A DNA stretch of 50,083 nucleotides from Dissophora ornata (taxonomy: Eukaryota; Mortierellomycota; Mortierellomycetes; Mortierellales; Mortierellaceae), in assembly GCA_025201705.1 (NCBI GenBank), contig MU616716.1:1-50083 (forward strand), read 5' to 3'. Position numbers and translations under genes: made by a program. A model generated the notes under the pieces. The model was not told the DNA's origin and did no database searches. It saw only the letters and a program-made list of their open reading frames with translations. This document shows positions 12,011-22,238 of this stretch, piece by piece; positions within the stretch are counted from its first letter, which is position 1, and every line of letters starts with the position of its first letter.

Positions 12011-12436
12011 TTGGTTGCCCTTCTAAAATTTTCGTGGAATTTTATTGGCCAGCAAGGGAATAAGGATGTCGCCAGGGCGAAAACTTCCTTCGCGCAGCAG
12101 AGTGTGACAACCGAGCGATCCTCGCATGTTTTGTTCGACTGGCTACATTGGAAGCAGGAACGACTCTCTCCTGCTGACTACTTTGACGGTGAGGACTACA
12201 TCTTCGCAGCTGCCGCCTGCGAGCTGTCTATGACGATCGAGCTGAGACGGGAGTTTGTAGAGGCAGCGTCGTCTACATTGTTGCTAAGATCGCCACTGAT
12301 GTCTCACAGAGTGATCGAGTTCAAGGACCATAGATTCGTGGTCGAATGTTGTGTGCGGGTAAATGCTGTCGGTATGGCCGCCGTTATCCTAGTGGATCGT
12401 AGTCGGTTCTTGTCTTTGATTGATTTGCCGTCCTAG
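12011..12436 (+). CDS. Possible 141-aa hypothetical ORF
   Basis: An ATG-started frame of 141 codons. Its interior has plausible amino-acid composition (for example DYFDGEDYIFAAAACEL and HRFVVECCVRVNAVGM), but there is no recognised domain, no clear promoter and no neighbour to support it. The opposite strand in the same interval is closed by several stops. It could be a fragment of a decayed element or chance. Confidence 0.2.
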   Translation: MVALLKFSWNFIGQQGNKDVARAKTSFAQQSVTTERSSHVLFDWLHWKQERLSPADYFDGEDYIFAAAACELSMTIELRREFVEAASSTLLLRSPLMSHRVIEFKDHRFVVECCVRVNAVGMAAVILVDRSRFLSLIDLPS

Positions 12437-13220
12437 ATGGATCCTTCCCCAATGCCGCCGACAGCACGGCCTTCACCTCGTAATAAATCGGACATATCGC
12501 CAGTACCTGTCCTTTCAAATCAGCGCCATCTAGACCGCCTGCCCCGGTAACTCGTTTTGTGAGAAGGTCTTCTGTCCATTACCTTTTCATAGTCTCAACC
12601 TTGTTCTTGATTGTCACTTCGGTAACATCCAACATTTCCGTAAGATTGGTTTCCTTCATTGCATCCTTGATCAGCTTGGCAAAGTCCCTGTATATTTGTT
12701 GCCTAGTTTCTGGATTCACCTCTCTAACTGCGTCCACTTTGCTGTGGAGTTGATGCACCGGTTTCAGTAGGTGCGCTCTTTCGTTTGAGTGTAAATGTGG
12801 GATGCGAGCTCAACCGAGTTGTTTGGGAATCGGCAGATGGTAATAGGTGAGACGGAACAATAGCTGCTAGAACTCTCGCACCCCCGACGGATGATTTACT
12901 TGACCCGCCCGACGAAATGCTGTGGTGTACAGGATCGCGCGGAGAGGTATGTGTGCGAGGCTGATATACAGTTAAGTGTTGCCGGCACTATTGGCACTTT
13001 GGGTACGGTTGTATTTACTAGTGCTATAGGTGATAGAGCTGCGCGCATGTTCGGTGGTAGTTGTAGTGACAATTGATTGCGGCAGTGGTTGGTGTTGGCT
13101 GTGGCCAATGGAGTGGGCAACTGGGGGTTTATGAGGCAATGGAGGAATGATGTGAACAGAATAAGAAAACAAACGGCATATGCAACGACACGTCTTTTGG
13201 GGGGGACGTAAACCAACCCT
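12430..13220 (-). pseudogene. Possible broken protein-coding remnant
   Basis: The minus strand carries successive coding-like stretches that do not join without breaks. A Ser/Thr/Pro-rich stretch (VGGARVLAAIVPSHLLP, then RLSSHPTFTLKRKSAP) runs until a frame change near 12735. A helical stretch in the next frame (VNPETRQQIYRDFAKLIKDA, then TEMLDVTEVTIKNKVETMKR) is stopped by TAA near 12562. The same frame then continues (WTEDLLTKRV, LKGQVLAICPIYYEVKAVLS) to another stop near 12430. I do not recognise the family. A short unrecognised intron could explain one break but not obviously both. Confidence 0.3.
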
Positions 13221-14400
13221 TATTTCGCGTTGCACAGCCCGGCAACTTCGATGACCCAGCCAATCACAATCGATACGCTTTCCCAAGTAAGCAGAAGTTT
13301 AATATCTGCTGCCCAACAAGGCAGAAATTCTAGGTGTCGAAAAGTTCTAGGCACAGGATCTTTCAAAGGTTCCTAAAAATCGCATCGATTTTGACCATGC
13401 ACGCCACACCATGGTTTTGCATCATTCGCTAAAACTAAAGTTTCATGGACTCTCCAGAGGACTGTGCGATACGCGCCTTGCACAGGAAGACTTTTGACGA
13501 GTTTATGTATCGACTAGGGGTGTATGCGAGTTGAATCCGCGTCAATGAGGACGCGACTGCGAGCAATAAAATCCAGATTATTATCCTCTTTCTCTCTTTG
13601 TGCGTTTGATTCTTCTTGTCTCTCGTCTAGATGGATGTCGATCATGAGAAAGACGCGTGTCCGTTTTAACAGATCGCCTGCCATTTTGAGAAAGGTGGCT
13701 GGGCTTGCAATCAAGCAAGGGATTGTTGTCCAGTCTACATATGACCATCATTCAGAGGCCAGGAGACTGACTATAAACAAGCAACCACGAGTTCATGGAT
13801 AAGATCCCAAGATTTCCGCCCTGCGAAAATTTAGCGCTTAAACGAAAATGCGTTCAACCAGGTCAGTAGGCCACCATGCCAGGTTCAGGAATCCCTCATT
13901 AAGAATCTTAGTAACCGTGAACGCATTTTTTGCTGTTTTTTTATTATATTTTCGAACTGACAGGACCTTTTTTCATGCTGTAAAAATATCGGCATTGAGC
14001 AAATGGCTTTTATTAGCCAGTTTTATTCAAAGCTTCTACCCTCACAGCATGGGCTTGCCGTCAGTCAGCAACCTCGCGTCGTTCCTAGTGAACTCAACAA
14101 GGCGCTGTGCAGAGTACACCGCGGGCAGGTCACAAGCCATGGTACTCCAAATATTGGGCTGAACAAACAAACTCCCGCAAGAGGGATAATACATCATAGG
14201 TGATAGAGAGAGAGACGCCTTCAATGAAGGACAGCAAGCAAGCGGTCATTTCTTAAGACCCAGCCAGACATTGCTAAGGTGCCTTAGGCCATGGCAGGCT
14301 AACTGCGGACGGTAGCAAGAGTAGAGGGGGCCAATGTCAACACTACCAAGCGCTATCCGAGTCCAACTTAAACAGAGGCATCGACTGTTGCGGCAGTTGG

Positions 14401-14622
14401 CAACATGTATGCCGCTACTCTTCGAGTGCTAAATTGCAATCAGAGATCATGCGGTGCTGATGGACGCTGAACAAAAATGAACAATTTCCAGAATGCCGAG
14501 AAAACTTGTCCTTTCCCAACACGAGCCAACAAAACGTTCAGCGACCGAGGACTTTTTCAATAACTTGAATTTATCGCCAGCCATGACTAGCATGCACAAA
14601 TAAAGTGGTGGCAAATGCAAAT
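14401..14622 (+). repeat. Direct duplication, copy A (~222 bp)
   Basis: Starts CAACATGTATGCCGCTACT and ends near GGTGGCAAATGCAAA. It matches 14982-15206 at most positions. Copy A has an extra TTTTTCAATAAC-like 12-bp block and scattered substitutions, and lacks about 10-15 bp present in copy B near its left end. It has no intact reading frame. Confidence 0.9.
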
Positions 14623-14702
14623 AAGACCGAAACAAGACAAGTTAGCTCTTCATCATGAGATATTGATAAGTCGGGAAAAGGAAATCGATCTAACACACTG
14701 TG

Positions 14703-14760
14703 CTCCACTTTCCGCCTTCCCGCCGCGAACTAAGCGGAAAACTCGCTAAGAAAGAACCAG
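14703..14760. repeat. 58-bp direct repeat, copy 1
   Basis: Identical to 14808-14865 except one base (GAACCAG against GAGCCAG), with start points 105 bp apart. Each copy carries a short inverted repeat, TTTCCGC (14709-14715) and GCGGAAA (14734-14740), able to form a hairpin. Confidence 0.93.
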
Positions 14761-14807
14761 CGATAATGTGCTTAGGCATTCAAACACAAGCTACCATCCT
14801 ATTCACA

Positions 14808-14865
14808 CTCCACTTTCCGCCTTCCCGCCGCGAACTAAGCGGAAAACTCGCTAAGAAAGAGCCAG
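14808..14865. repeat. 58-bp direct repeat, copy 2
   Basis: Second copy of the hairpin-bearing 58-bp unit. The 47 bp between the copies is unique sequence. The near identity suggests that the duplication is more recent than the surrounding 222-bp duplication. Confidence 0.93.
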
Positions 14866-14981
14866 TGTTTTATGAATAGAATGAATAGTTGGAGTTTTTC
14901 TGCCCGATGCAAATCAAGAAATAATTCCACTTCAGTCGAAATTCATTACCCTTGTGACAGACAGAAAGACACACAGACAGA

Positions 14982-15206
14982 CAACATGTATGCCGCTACT
15001 CCCCGGCGAGTGCTAAATTGCGATCAGAAGCGCCAAGAGGTCATGCGGTGCTGATGGACGCTGAACAAAAATGAACAATTTCCAGAATGCCGAGAAACCT
15101 TGTCCTTCTCAACACGAGCCAACAAAACGTTCGGTGACCGAGGACTTGAATTTATCGCCGCCCATGACCAGCATGCTGCACAAATAAAAGCGGTGGCAAA
15201 TGCAAA
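14982..15206 (+). repeat. Direct duplication, copy B (~225 bp)
   Basis: Second copy of the 14401-14622 unit, about 580 bp downstream. On the plus strand a frame within it runs on to about 15300 (RANKTFGDRGLEFIAAHDQ, then a Lys/Arg/Glu-rich probable coiled coil). In copy A this frame is interrupted by stops. It may be the 3' part of a decayed element gene, but I recognise no transposase motif. Confidence 0.85.
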
Positions 15207-15640
15207 AAGAATGCTGTTAGAGCGCGTGAGAAAGCACGAAATGAAACGCAAAACGAGAGTGCAAGAAGCGAAAGCAGACATTGGGCAGCAAGAATGTTAA
15301 TGTCAACAAGCAATGAGGCAGTTTGATCTGGCGAAGGAAGGAAGGCGTGCTCAGGACAATGGGCGCGAAATCACCAAAGTCAACTGCAAAATTTGAGTGG
15401 CAACGAACGTCGTTTAAGAAGAACAGTGCGCTGATTTGTCTAACGAGCGTCAACGTGCCTCGTGCACAATCCCTAGATTCGTGCCATGTCGAATGCGAGA
15501 AGAAAGTTTTGATCTTGTGGAAGTTCACAAACACCTTGCGTTGGACTCCCTAGAGCCGCCACCGCCCCTTTGAACCCGAGGAGAACAAGGTCGTCAGCAG
15601 TAGTCGTGCACAGAAAGTGGTATTAGTCGTTCGCGCATAT

Positions 15641-16861
15641 TTATATTTCTGTGAGCGTTGACTTGGAGGAATCTGCCGTCGCGGCTCTATACATGACTCG
15701 ACTATCCCATTGAGGTACCTTCCACCTCTTCTTTACTACCCTCCTCATCTCGTTGACAAATAGCTCCGCTACCACTAGTTCCGTCCTGCCGTTGTCGAGT
15801 GTCATTGTGACCCATTGCGACACCTCCCGTGCTATCAGGTTCCATTGTCCTTCCTTACTTTCATGCGAGTCTGCGTTCCTCCCGCGAGCTCGCGCAGCGT
15901 TTCCGCCATGAGTTGTGAAAAGGCTACTGACATGAGCCAATACAATCGGGTCAGTGGGCCCAGGGTCAGCATCCGTAAGCACCGCCATGTCGCGTCCAAG
16001 AAAAGGAGCTAGAAGCGACATATCGGTAGCGAGAACGTGATCTGCCAAAGGGTACGCTTCTAACGGGTAGGGTTCCATCCCCAGCGCATAAACTTCTCTT
16101 CGCGTTGGAGGAGGATGGTTGATCGAGTACTGAGGTTCTTCGTTTCTGGAAGCCGAGTTGGAGTGAGAGAGTGACGACTGTGTGCTCAACTCAGGTAGCT
16201 CGTACATGTGGTGATAACTATCGATTGGCGTGAGAGACCTGGATCGAGATCGCGAGCCAGAAAGCGAGCGGGACCGTGGTCGTTTGATATGCTGTTCGCT
16301 CTCAAAGTTGCCTTCCCTCTTTGTGGTACACATGTCCGATGATCCAGGCCCTTCCCCCAGGGTTGGGGCTTGCAAATCGTCTTCGTTATCCAACTCCTCC
16401 TCGTCTTCATTAACCAGCTCTTCCTCGTCTGCATTTATATCCTGATCATGCCTTTGCAAATGATGTTGTGCTTCATCTTCAGTTGCATTTGTTGACAGCA
16501 CCACTTGTTCCAAAGCTGCTCTCCAGTGGACATCCTTCATGGATGCAGACGAGGAGGAAAACCCTAGAATTCTAGATGACATTTCTCCAGGGACGGCACA
16601 AGGTGGCGACAGAGAGCGTCCTGTAGAAGTTGACTTTGCGAGGTCGATTGTGTGAAGGACCCCCAGGCTTGTGTTCACGCCCCAGTGAATCTTGGTCGGC
16701 TGGGTCTTACATAATGGACACACCATGGAGAGGTCCAGCCAAGCGGCGATGCAGGCAGCACAGAAAGAGTGAAAGCATGGCGACAAGTAGACCCGTCCAT
16801 GGTGGGGTGCGAGACAGATGGCACATATGGCGCCTTCAGCATTGTTCCTGGACATTGACAT
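15641..16861 (-). CDS. TOPORS-like RING finger protein with RS segment
   Basis: An intronless 406-aa RING protein. The C3HC4 RING is at residues ~13-50 (CAICLAPHHGRVYLSPCFHSF, then CPLCK followed by a conserved-looking IHWGV), the layout seen in TOPORS, a nuclear ubiquitin/SUMO E3 ligase that binds topoisomerase I. Next comes an acidic Glu/Asp tract (residues ~140-165), a short arginine-serine segment (RPRSRSLSGSRSRSRSLTP) and a C-terminal helical block (residues ~340-395). TOPORS proteins combine RING and RS segments, but animal members are longer, so the match is by architecture and RING spacing. Its start lies 83 bp beyond the stop of the co-oriented GT31 gene. Likely nuclear. Confidence 0.75.
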   Translation of the reverse strand: MSMSRNNAEGAICAICLAPHHGRVYLSPCFHSFCAACIAAWLDLSMVCPLCKTQPTKIHWGVNTSLGVLHTIDLAKSTSTGRSLSPPCAVPGEMSSRILGFSSSSASMKDVHWRAALEQVVLSTNATEDEAQHHLQRHDQDINADEEELVNEDEEELDNEDDLQAPTLGEGPGSSDMCTTKREGNFESEQHIKRPRSRSLSGSRSRSRSLTPIDSYHHMYELPELSTQSSLSHSNSASRNEEPQYSINHPPPTRREVYALGMEPYPLEAYPLADHVLATDMSLLAPFLGRDMAVLTDADPGPTDPIVLAHVSSLFTTHGGNAARARGRNADSHESKEGQWNLIAREVSQWVTMTLDNGRTELVVAELFVNEMRRVVKKRWKVPQWDSRVMYRAATADSSKSTLTEI

Positions 16862-16944
16862 GGACTTGACCCATCACACCTCCCATTAATGCACACCTTT
16901 TTAAATTGTGTTTAGCAGTCAGGTATAAAATTTAATAATTATTA

Positions 16945-19689
16945 TTACTGTGGCATGGCCCGCTTTGTAGACTTTTGCTTTTTCTTTTGTGAAGACTGTA
17001 CGATGGGAAGGGTCGTATCCTCGTCATGGCGACGGTCCAGATAATCCACCTCTTGGTCAGAGATAGCCATTTCGGACTCGTCGTGGTGCTCGTGATCTGA
17101 TCCATCTACCCCCTGCTCCTGCTCCTGCTCTTCAGTCTCTTCAGTCTCTTCTTCGTCCTGAACATCGTCCTCCAAATCCTCTGACCCTTGCTGGTCGACT
17201 GACTCGCTCTCCTCGTCACCGGCAACGGCATCTCCCTCTACCCCTTCCTCTTCTGGGTCTACATCTTCTTGATTCTCATCCATATCTGCCTGAGAATCAA
17301 AGTCGTTCATTGGCTGGGAGCCTCCACCATTTGGGGACTGCGTCTGCTGCCGGGTCCTAGATTCCGGGCGGTAATCCTTGAGAGAGATGGGTCCCAATTC
17401 CTCCGACACTCCGGTAGGAGGCCGGTTCAATAGCTCGTCCATCTGCTTTGCATCCAAAAGGTCCGGCTTTCTGTACTTGTCTCCTACAACGACACCTCCT
17501 TGTTTGCAGTCAAAGCCCATCAACTTCCAGTTGGAAACCCGTCCCTGACAAGAGTAACATATCGCGCATCGCTTTTGGATAAGGGCGTCGCAGATGGAGA
17601 TGCTGGTCTGGAAGTCGCGGTTGCTTTTGTTTTGCTTGAGTTCTGCCCGAATACGGTTAATGCGCTCCACCATCTTGATAGGGTCGTCGCGTGGGTGAAT
17701 TAGGAGGCTAGGCTCGTTGTCGAAATGCTTCGCAATCATATCCTCTTCACAGACAAAGGCACCGGGTTGGATACGAACATCGTGCTCAGGCTTAATGCCA
17801 TAGCCATGGAGCCAGATACCAAGTGATTGAGCGCTGCTGGCCACAAAGTAACGGGGGGCAGGCACAGCCAATAGTCGCACAATGTCGCGAGAGATCGTCG
17901 TCAATGTACCATCCGTGAACATGGGCATCTCCTTCAGGTCCATGTCATCCAAGCGCGTGTTCGGGACGTTCCTGCACATAAGAGATGGGTATTGAGTCAG
18001 ACAAGGGCGGCATCAACTATCAGTTGATATACTGCGATGATTTCCTACTCACTTGAATACAAGACCCTTCCAGAAGTACGGCTTCTTTCCTTGCTTGTAC
18101 AGCTCGCCAGATAGCAGGTCCATCCTGACCAGGACGTCGTCTTCCGTCATCACAAGATAATCAAAGTCAAACTGATCGGCCCATTCTATTGCCTTGTACA
18201 GTTTTCGACTCTTGCTGTCTGACTTGTCTGGTGCAGTCACAATCAAGAGATCTCCCATGAGCTTGTATTCCTGCTCAAGCTCACGTTCGACCGCTGGCAT
18301 CGAGTTGCCAATGATAAATCGATACTTGACTATAACAGCCTTGTTCCGCGGGCTCGGGAACAACTTCAGTGTAGTTTCGCGGAACAGCTGCCTGTTTAAG
18401 TAGCCCTGAGGCGTAGATGAAGAGAGTACAAGCATTGATATCACCATACGGCTGTCCTGTTGGCGATCAACCTCGTCGAGGAACGACCCCGCAATATTAT
18501 TTGGTGAGAGTCCGAAAGGCGATTGATTTGGGTTCTGAACAATCCCGCCATCACCAGAGATTTGTCCTGATCCGAGAGTGCCACGGGTAATTATCAGCAT
18601 CCATGAGCAAAGACCCACGACGACCAGGGGAAGGACCAGGAAGCGAGTTGCTGAACGCCCGGTGATGTCCCGCCCCATAAATCCATCCTCGAGAGGATGG
18701 CTGGTCAACGTTTCCGATATTTTTGGGTAACCGGCGCTCTGCAATTGCAACTTGAACCATGGCAGATAGACAATTGCAAACAGGAGCAGACCCTGCCCAC
18801 AGGTAATGAGGACCCAAGGACGGGTCGGTTCGCTGGCAGGTCTAGAGGCGATTATAGCGCCGATTAGAATCCAGCTCAAGATATGTGCCAGCGCAATCCT
18901 GAGAACAACATTGGGCGGCCGATATGACTGTAACAGTCGCTGAATAGATGCCGTTGTTAGCAAGAACGCCCAGTACATTGAGAGTCCACACTAATGAATC
19001 CCCGAAAATAGAACAACGTTAGAAACTATGGCATGTGGCGCCATGAGAGGTATCTATCAAATGATAAGGTAATACTTGCCCACCTACGGAATGCAAAGAT
19101 ATCAGCCCATTGTGAGTATTTGCGACGAATCCCACCCTGTGACCATCTCCGTCATGGTGGTCATTACCAAGAATAGCAAGTTTGAGCACACACTATCGTA
19201 ATCCACTTACATGCTTGCAATCCAAAAATCGGATCTTGTCAACGGGGCTACGTTGCTTACGCTCGTGTAAGAACCCTCTGCATGTTGGTGTCGCTGCTGC
19301 TGCTCGTAAAAAAAACTGTTGCCCCAAGCAGTGGAGAGGCTATACACCATGCCCAAGAGTCCAGGGGCGCCGGCTATGACTCGCAGCGCAGTCAAGGCCA
19401 GGTTTTGGCGAGATCGAGAATGACCATGGCCATGGCCAAGATGGCCGTGTCCATGGAAATGGCCATTCCCGCCACTTGAATTGCCGCTGGAACTACCTCC
19501 GGCCCCGGGCCCTAGTGTGCTAGGTCCGTAGCTATGTCGTTTTTCCGTCGGAGGACGATTAGGGTCTTTGAGAGTCATGGCGCCATTGGCAGTGGCGGAT
19601 CTTGGAGAGCCTCGATTGTGTGCCTGGGAGAGGTTATGGGTGTTGATCACGAGGTGATTGGAGAGAGGGTGGACAGGGGAGGACGGCAT
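16945..19689 (-). CDS. Multi-pass membrane GT31 (beta-1,3-galactosyltransferase-like) glycosyltransferase
   Basis: A glycosyltransferase family 31 enzyme, expected in the Golgi and using UDP-galactose or a related donor. Exons 19689-19211, 19136-19088, 18990-18053 and 17971-16945 give 830 aa. The 49-nt exon 2 is needed to keep the frame. A Gly/Ser/His-rich cytosolic-type N-terminus precedes about five hydrophobic segments (near LTALRVIAGAPGLLGMVYSL, MYWAFLLTTASIQ, IALAHILSWILIGAIIAS, CGQGLLLFAIVYLPW, VLPLVVVGLCSWMLII). The catalytic domain (~residues 350-560) has the DxD-type TEDDVLVRMD and a later GTLTTISRDIVRLL equivalent to the GGGYVLS block. The last ~130 residues are strongly acidic, ending KKKQKSTKRAMPQ. 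Canonical GT31 enzymes are single-pass type II, so the multi-pass front is unusual. A nucleotide-sugar transporter gene is next upstream. Confidence 0.82.
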
Positions 19690-19888
19690 CTTGGTCACTC
19701 TCTCGCGTAGCGGTCTCCTATGATGGCGGTCTGTTTGCTTTGTGGTACTTCCAATTTATATTGCTCCTGCGGAAGACAACGCAGGGAGGTCTGCGACAAT
19801 GGAATGGGTAGGGGGTGAGAGATGATGATGACAACGATTATGATGATGTGATGTCTATTGCAATAAATTTATCTCAGCTCAGCCATTC

Positions 19889-21218
19889 TTAAGACTGGCC
19901 ACGAATTCTATCTAATCTCACTGAAGGTGAATTTGTCGTTGGGGTCGAGAGGGTATCGTGGCTTCCCTGTCGCGGCGAGCCTAGCCGACCTTCCTCGGCA
20001 TGGAAGGTGTCTAACTGACTGCCCAGGTCAACATATCTTCGATGGGGGGAATGAGAGGGAGTTTGGTTAACAATCGCCATTAAAGTCCAGGTCGCACTGT
20101 ATTCTAAATCTCAAGACTCTAAATCTCAAGACTTACTTTACGACGGGCTTGTCGGGAATAGAGTAGAGGTAGGTTGCACCGAGAACCAAACTTGTGCCAA
20201 ACATAAAGAAGGTCCCGATCTTGGATCCAAAAAGTGCAACACTGGCAATGGCACTAATGACGATCGAGATGCTCGTGGCAAAGCTCTTCAGAATGTTATC
20301 AGCATACTTGACGACGACGGCCACGATGAGACCGCCTGCTGACTGACAGGCTATCGCGGCAATGACTAGCGAGTCATATCCTGCAAAGAATCCCTGCTCC
20401 GTCACGCCCTCGCCATCCTTGAGATACACCGCCAGAAGAGAAAACGGGAGGGAGAAGAAGGAGAGCTGAATGTTTCTAAGCCAGATCGAGCCTTGGGTGT
20501 TTTTCAAAATCTTTTCAAAGTACACGCCCGCCAGGCCAGACAGAACGCAGGCAATCATGACAGAAATCAGGCCCACCAAAAACTCTGGGCGATCATTAGA
20601 TGGCGCGACAGCTCCAGCCCTGTACAAAGCGTCGGTTTTTTGTTCTTCCAGAAGCGCACCAAGCGCAGACGAGGTCGAATCCGAGTCCGCACTGACTTTG
20701 GTAGATCGCTGAGCAGACCTGTTGTTAGACTCCTCGAGGCTGACAAGAGCAATTCCTGCCGTGAGCATGACCAAGGCAGTCCACTTGAGTGCGGGAAGGG
20801 TCCTGTGGAGGAGTATGACGGAGAAGATGGCCGCAGTAAGGATCTTGAGCTGATATGTAACCTGAAAAGTCGAAGGGTCGAGGGCGTGCGAGGCAACATA
20901 TTGAAGGTTGTTCTGGATGGCGTAAAGCATCGCCGGGATGGCAAGCTTCCAGGCATCGCCGCCAAAGACATCATTTAGAAAGTCTTGGGGATAGAATCGG
21001 CCAGTGTCCTTGATGGTCTCATGGATGGTCATCCCCGTGCAGACAATAAGCTTGACGATCTCATTGATGAATACCGCCGTGGAGGAGTAGAATGGCTTGC
21101 GTCCGATACCCTGGGCGAGGGCCATAACAATGATGAGGCACGAGTTTTGGACGGCGAGCACGACAAGCGAGATGTATTTGAGGGGGATCCCGCCCACGGA
21201 GGGCATTATGGCCGACAT
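19889..21218 (-). CDS. GMS1: UDP-galactose-type nucleotide-sugar transporter (SLC35A family)
   Basis: A Golgi nucleotide-sugar antiporter of the SLC35A/Gms1 family that exchanges a UDP-sugar (most likely UDP-galactose) for UMP. Exon 21218-20137 encodes about 360 residues with roughly ten hydrophobic helices and family blocks such as NNLQYVASHALDPSTFQVTY, QLKILTAAIFSVILLHR, LSGLAGVYFEKILK and YADNILKSFATSISI. A second exon, 20096-19889, would add 69 residues of Ser/Pro-rich tail through a 40-bp intron (429 aa in total). If that very short intron is not removed, the protein stops after PDKPVVK at 361 aa, the usual family length, so the C-terminus is uncertain. The loop near residue 205 (SADSDSTSSALGALLEEQ) is a low-complexity insertion. 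The neighbouring GT31 enzyme is a plausible user of the transported sugar. Confidence 0.88.
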
Positions 21219-22238
21219 TGGTGGGCTGCGCCAAGGAATGGGGGTTGAAGAATGGGGATGATGGAGCAAAAAAGGGGAGAGGTCAAAGAACGGAAAAAAA
21301 AAAGAAAAGATTGCGACAAAAAGCCTGGGAGTCGTCGACCAGCCCAGCCCTCGAAAAAATACCCCTCGGAGATGGGTCAAAAAAATGGACTCCCCTCATT
21401 TACCGCTGCTCCCCCCTCTATTTGTTTTGCCCTGATCTCGATTCCATTCACCATCCCTTCATGTAGGAAGCACAGCCACGCAGCGCACACACATGTGACG
21501 CACCAGGAGAACTGTCGACGCACAGACTGCAGGAAACGTCTCTTCCCTGCATTGGAAATATGGGAATAAGGAAATAAGGAAATAAGGAAATAAGGATTGC
21601 ACTTTAACCTTTGGTCATAACCTGAGACCTTTGCCTGTTCACAAATGCGCGCTGCGACGCTGTCCCAGCCCCACAAACGTACTGTAGACAGCCCCATGCG
21701 CATCGTCCATAGTTCCCTGATATTTTTATCTTTGACTTCTTTGTTGTCATTATTTATAGAAAATTTTGGGAGCTGTGTGAGCCGTGAGTAGTAGCGCGAA
21801 TGTTTGTGTGCTGGCATGAGTGGACTACAGCCCTTGTCAGGACAGAAGACGTCCTCAGAACGTAGACGAGTTACCGCCCGGCAAATTCGCGGGTACCCGT
21901 CATACCGCTGCTGGACTTACAGGTTCGAATGTCTTTGTAGTCTGGCCTGTGCGGCCACGCTACCGATGAACTACCTGTAGACTCGCGGTGTGGGACCCAT
22001 GTTGTGGTCGAATTGTGCACTGAATTCCACGTGACTCTATGCTGCTCAGAACCTCTGACTCTGACTCCGAGGGGCCTGGCGTCTGGACTGCTGGCAGTAG
22101 GTAGCAAGGGGCTTCTCGGCACGGCCCCTTGCTCTCTGCTTTCCATTTGTGAGTTGAAAAGGTGGCGTGAGCTGTCTCTCTTCTTCTTCCTCTATTGAAC
22201 CCCAACAAATCGCCAACAAATCGCCGACAGGCCACGCC
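21219..22238. other. Intergenic region between transporter and aldehyde dehydrogenase (divergent)
   Basis: No supported gene. It contains both divergent promoters, the AAATAAGG tandem repeat and a tRNA-like but non-canonical structure at 21918-21980. A 146-codon minus frame at 21377-21817 has no recognisable feature and was not called. Confidence 0.5.
21563..21595. repeat. (AAATAAGG)n short tandem repeat
   Basis: Four consecutive copies of the octamer AAATAAGG, the first with one A missing. Confidence 0.95.

Larger units (their letters stand above)
11784..15640. other. Gene-poor, repeat-bearing region
   Basis: About 3.9 kb without a convincing intact gene, flanked by dense gene blocks. It contains a 222-bp imperfect direct duplication, a 58-bp near-perfect direct repeat, a broken minus-strand coding stretch at about 12430-13220 and a 141-codon plus-strand frame at 12011-12436. 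The combination of repeats and frameshifted coding-like sequence suggests old transposon or gene debris. No transposase motif was recognised. Confidence 0.6.

Noticed and set aside
21377..21817. 146-codon minus frame upstream of the UDP-sugar transporter
   Set aside because: Mixed composition, spans the AAATAAGG repeat, no domain and no homologous pattern recognised.
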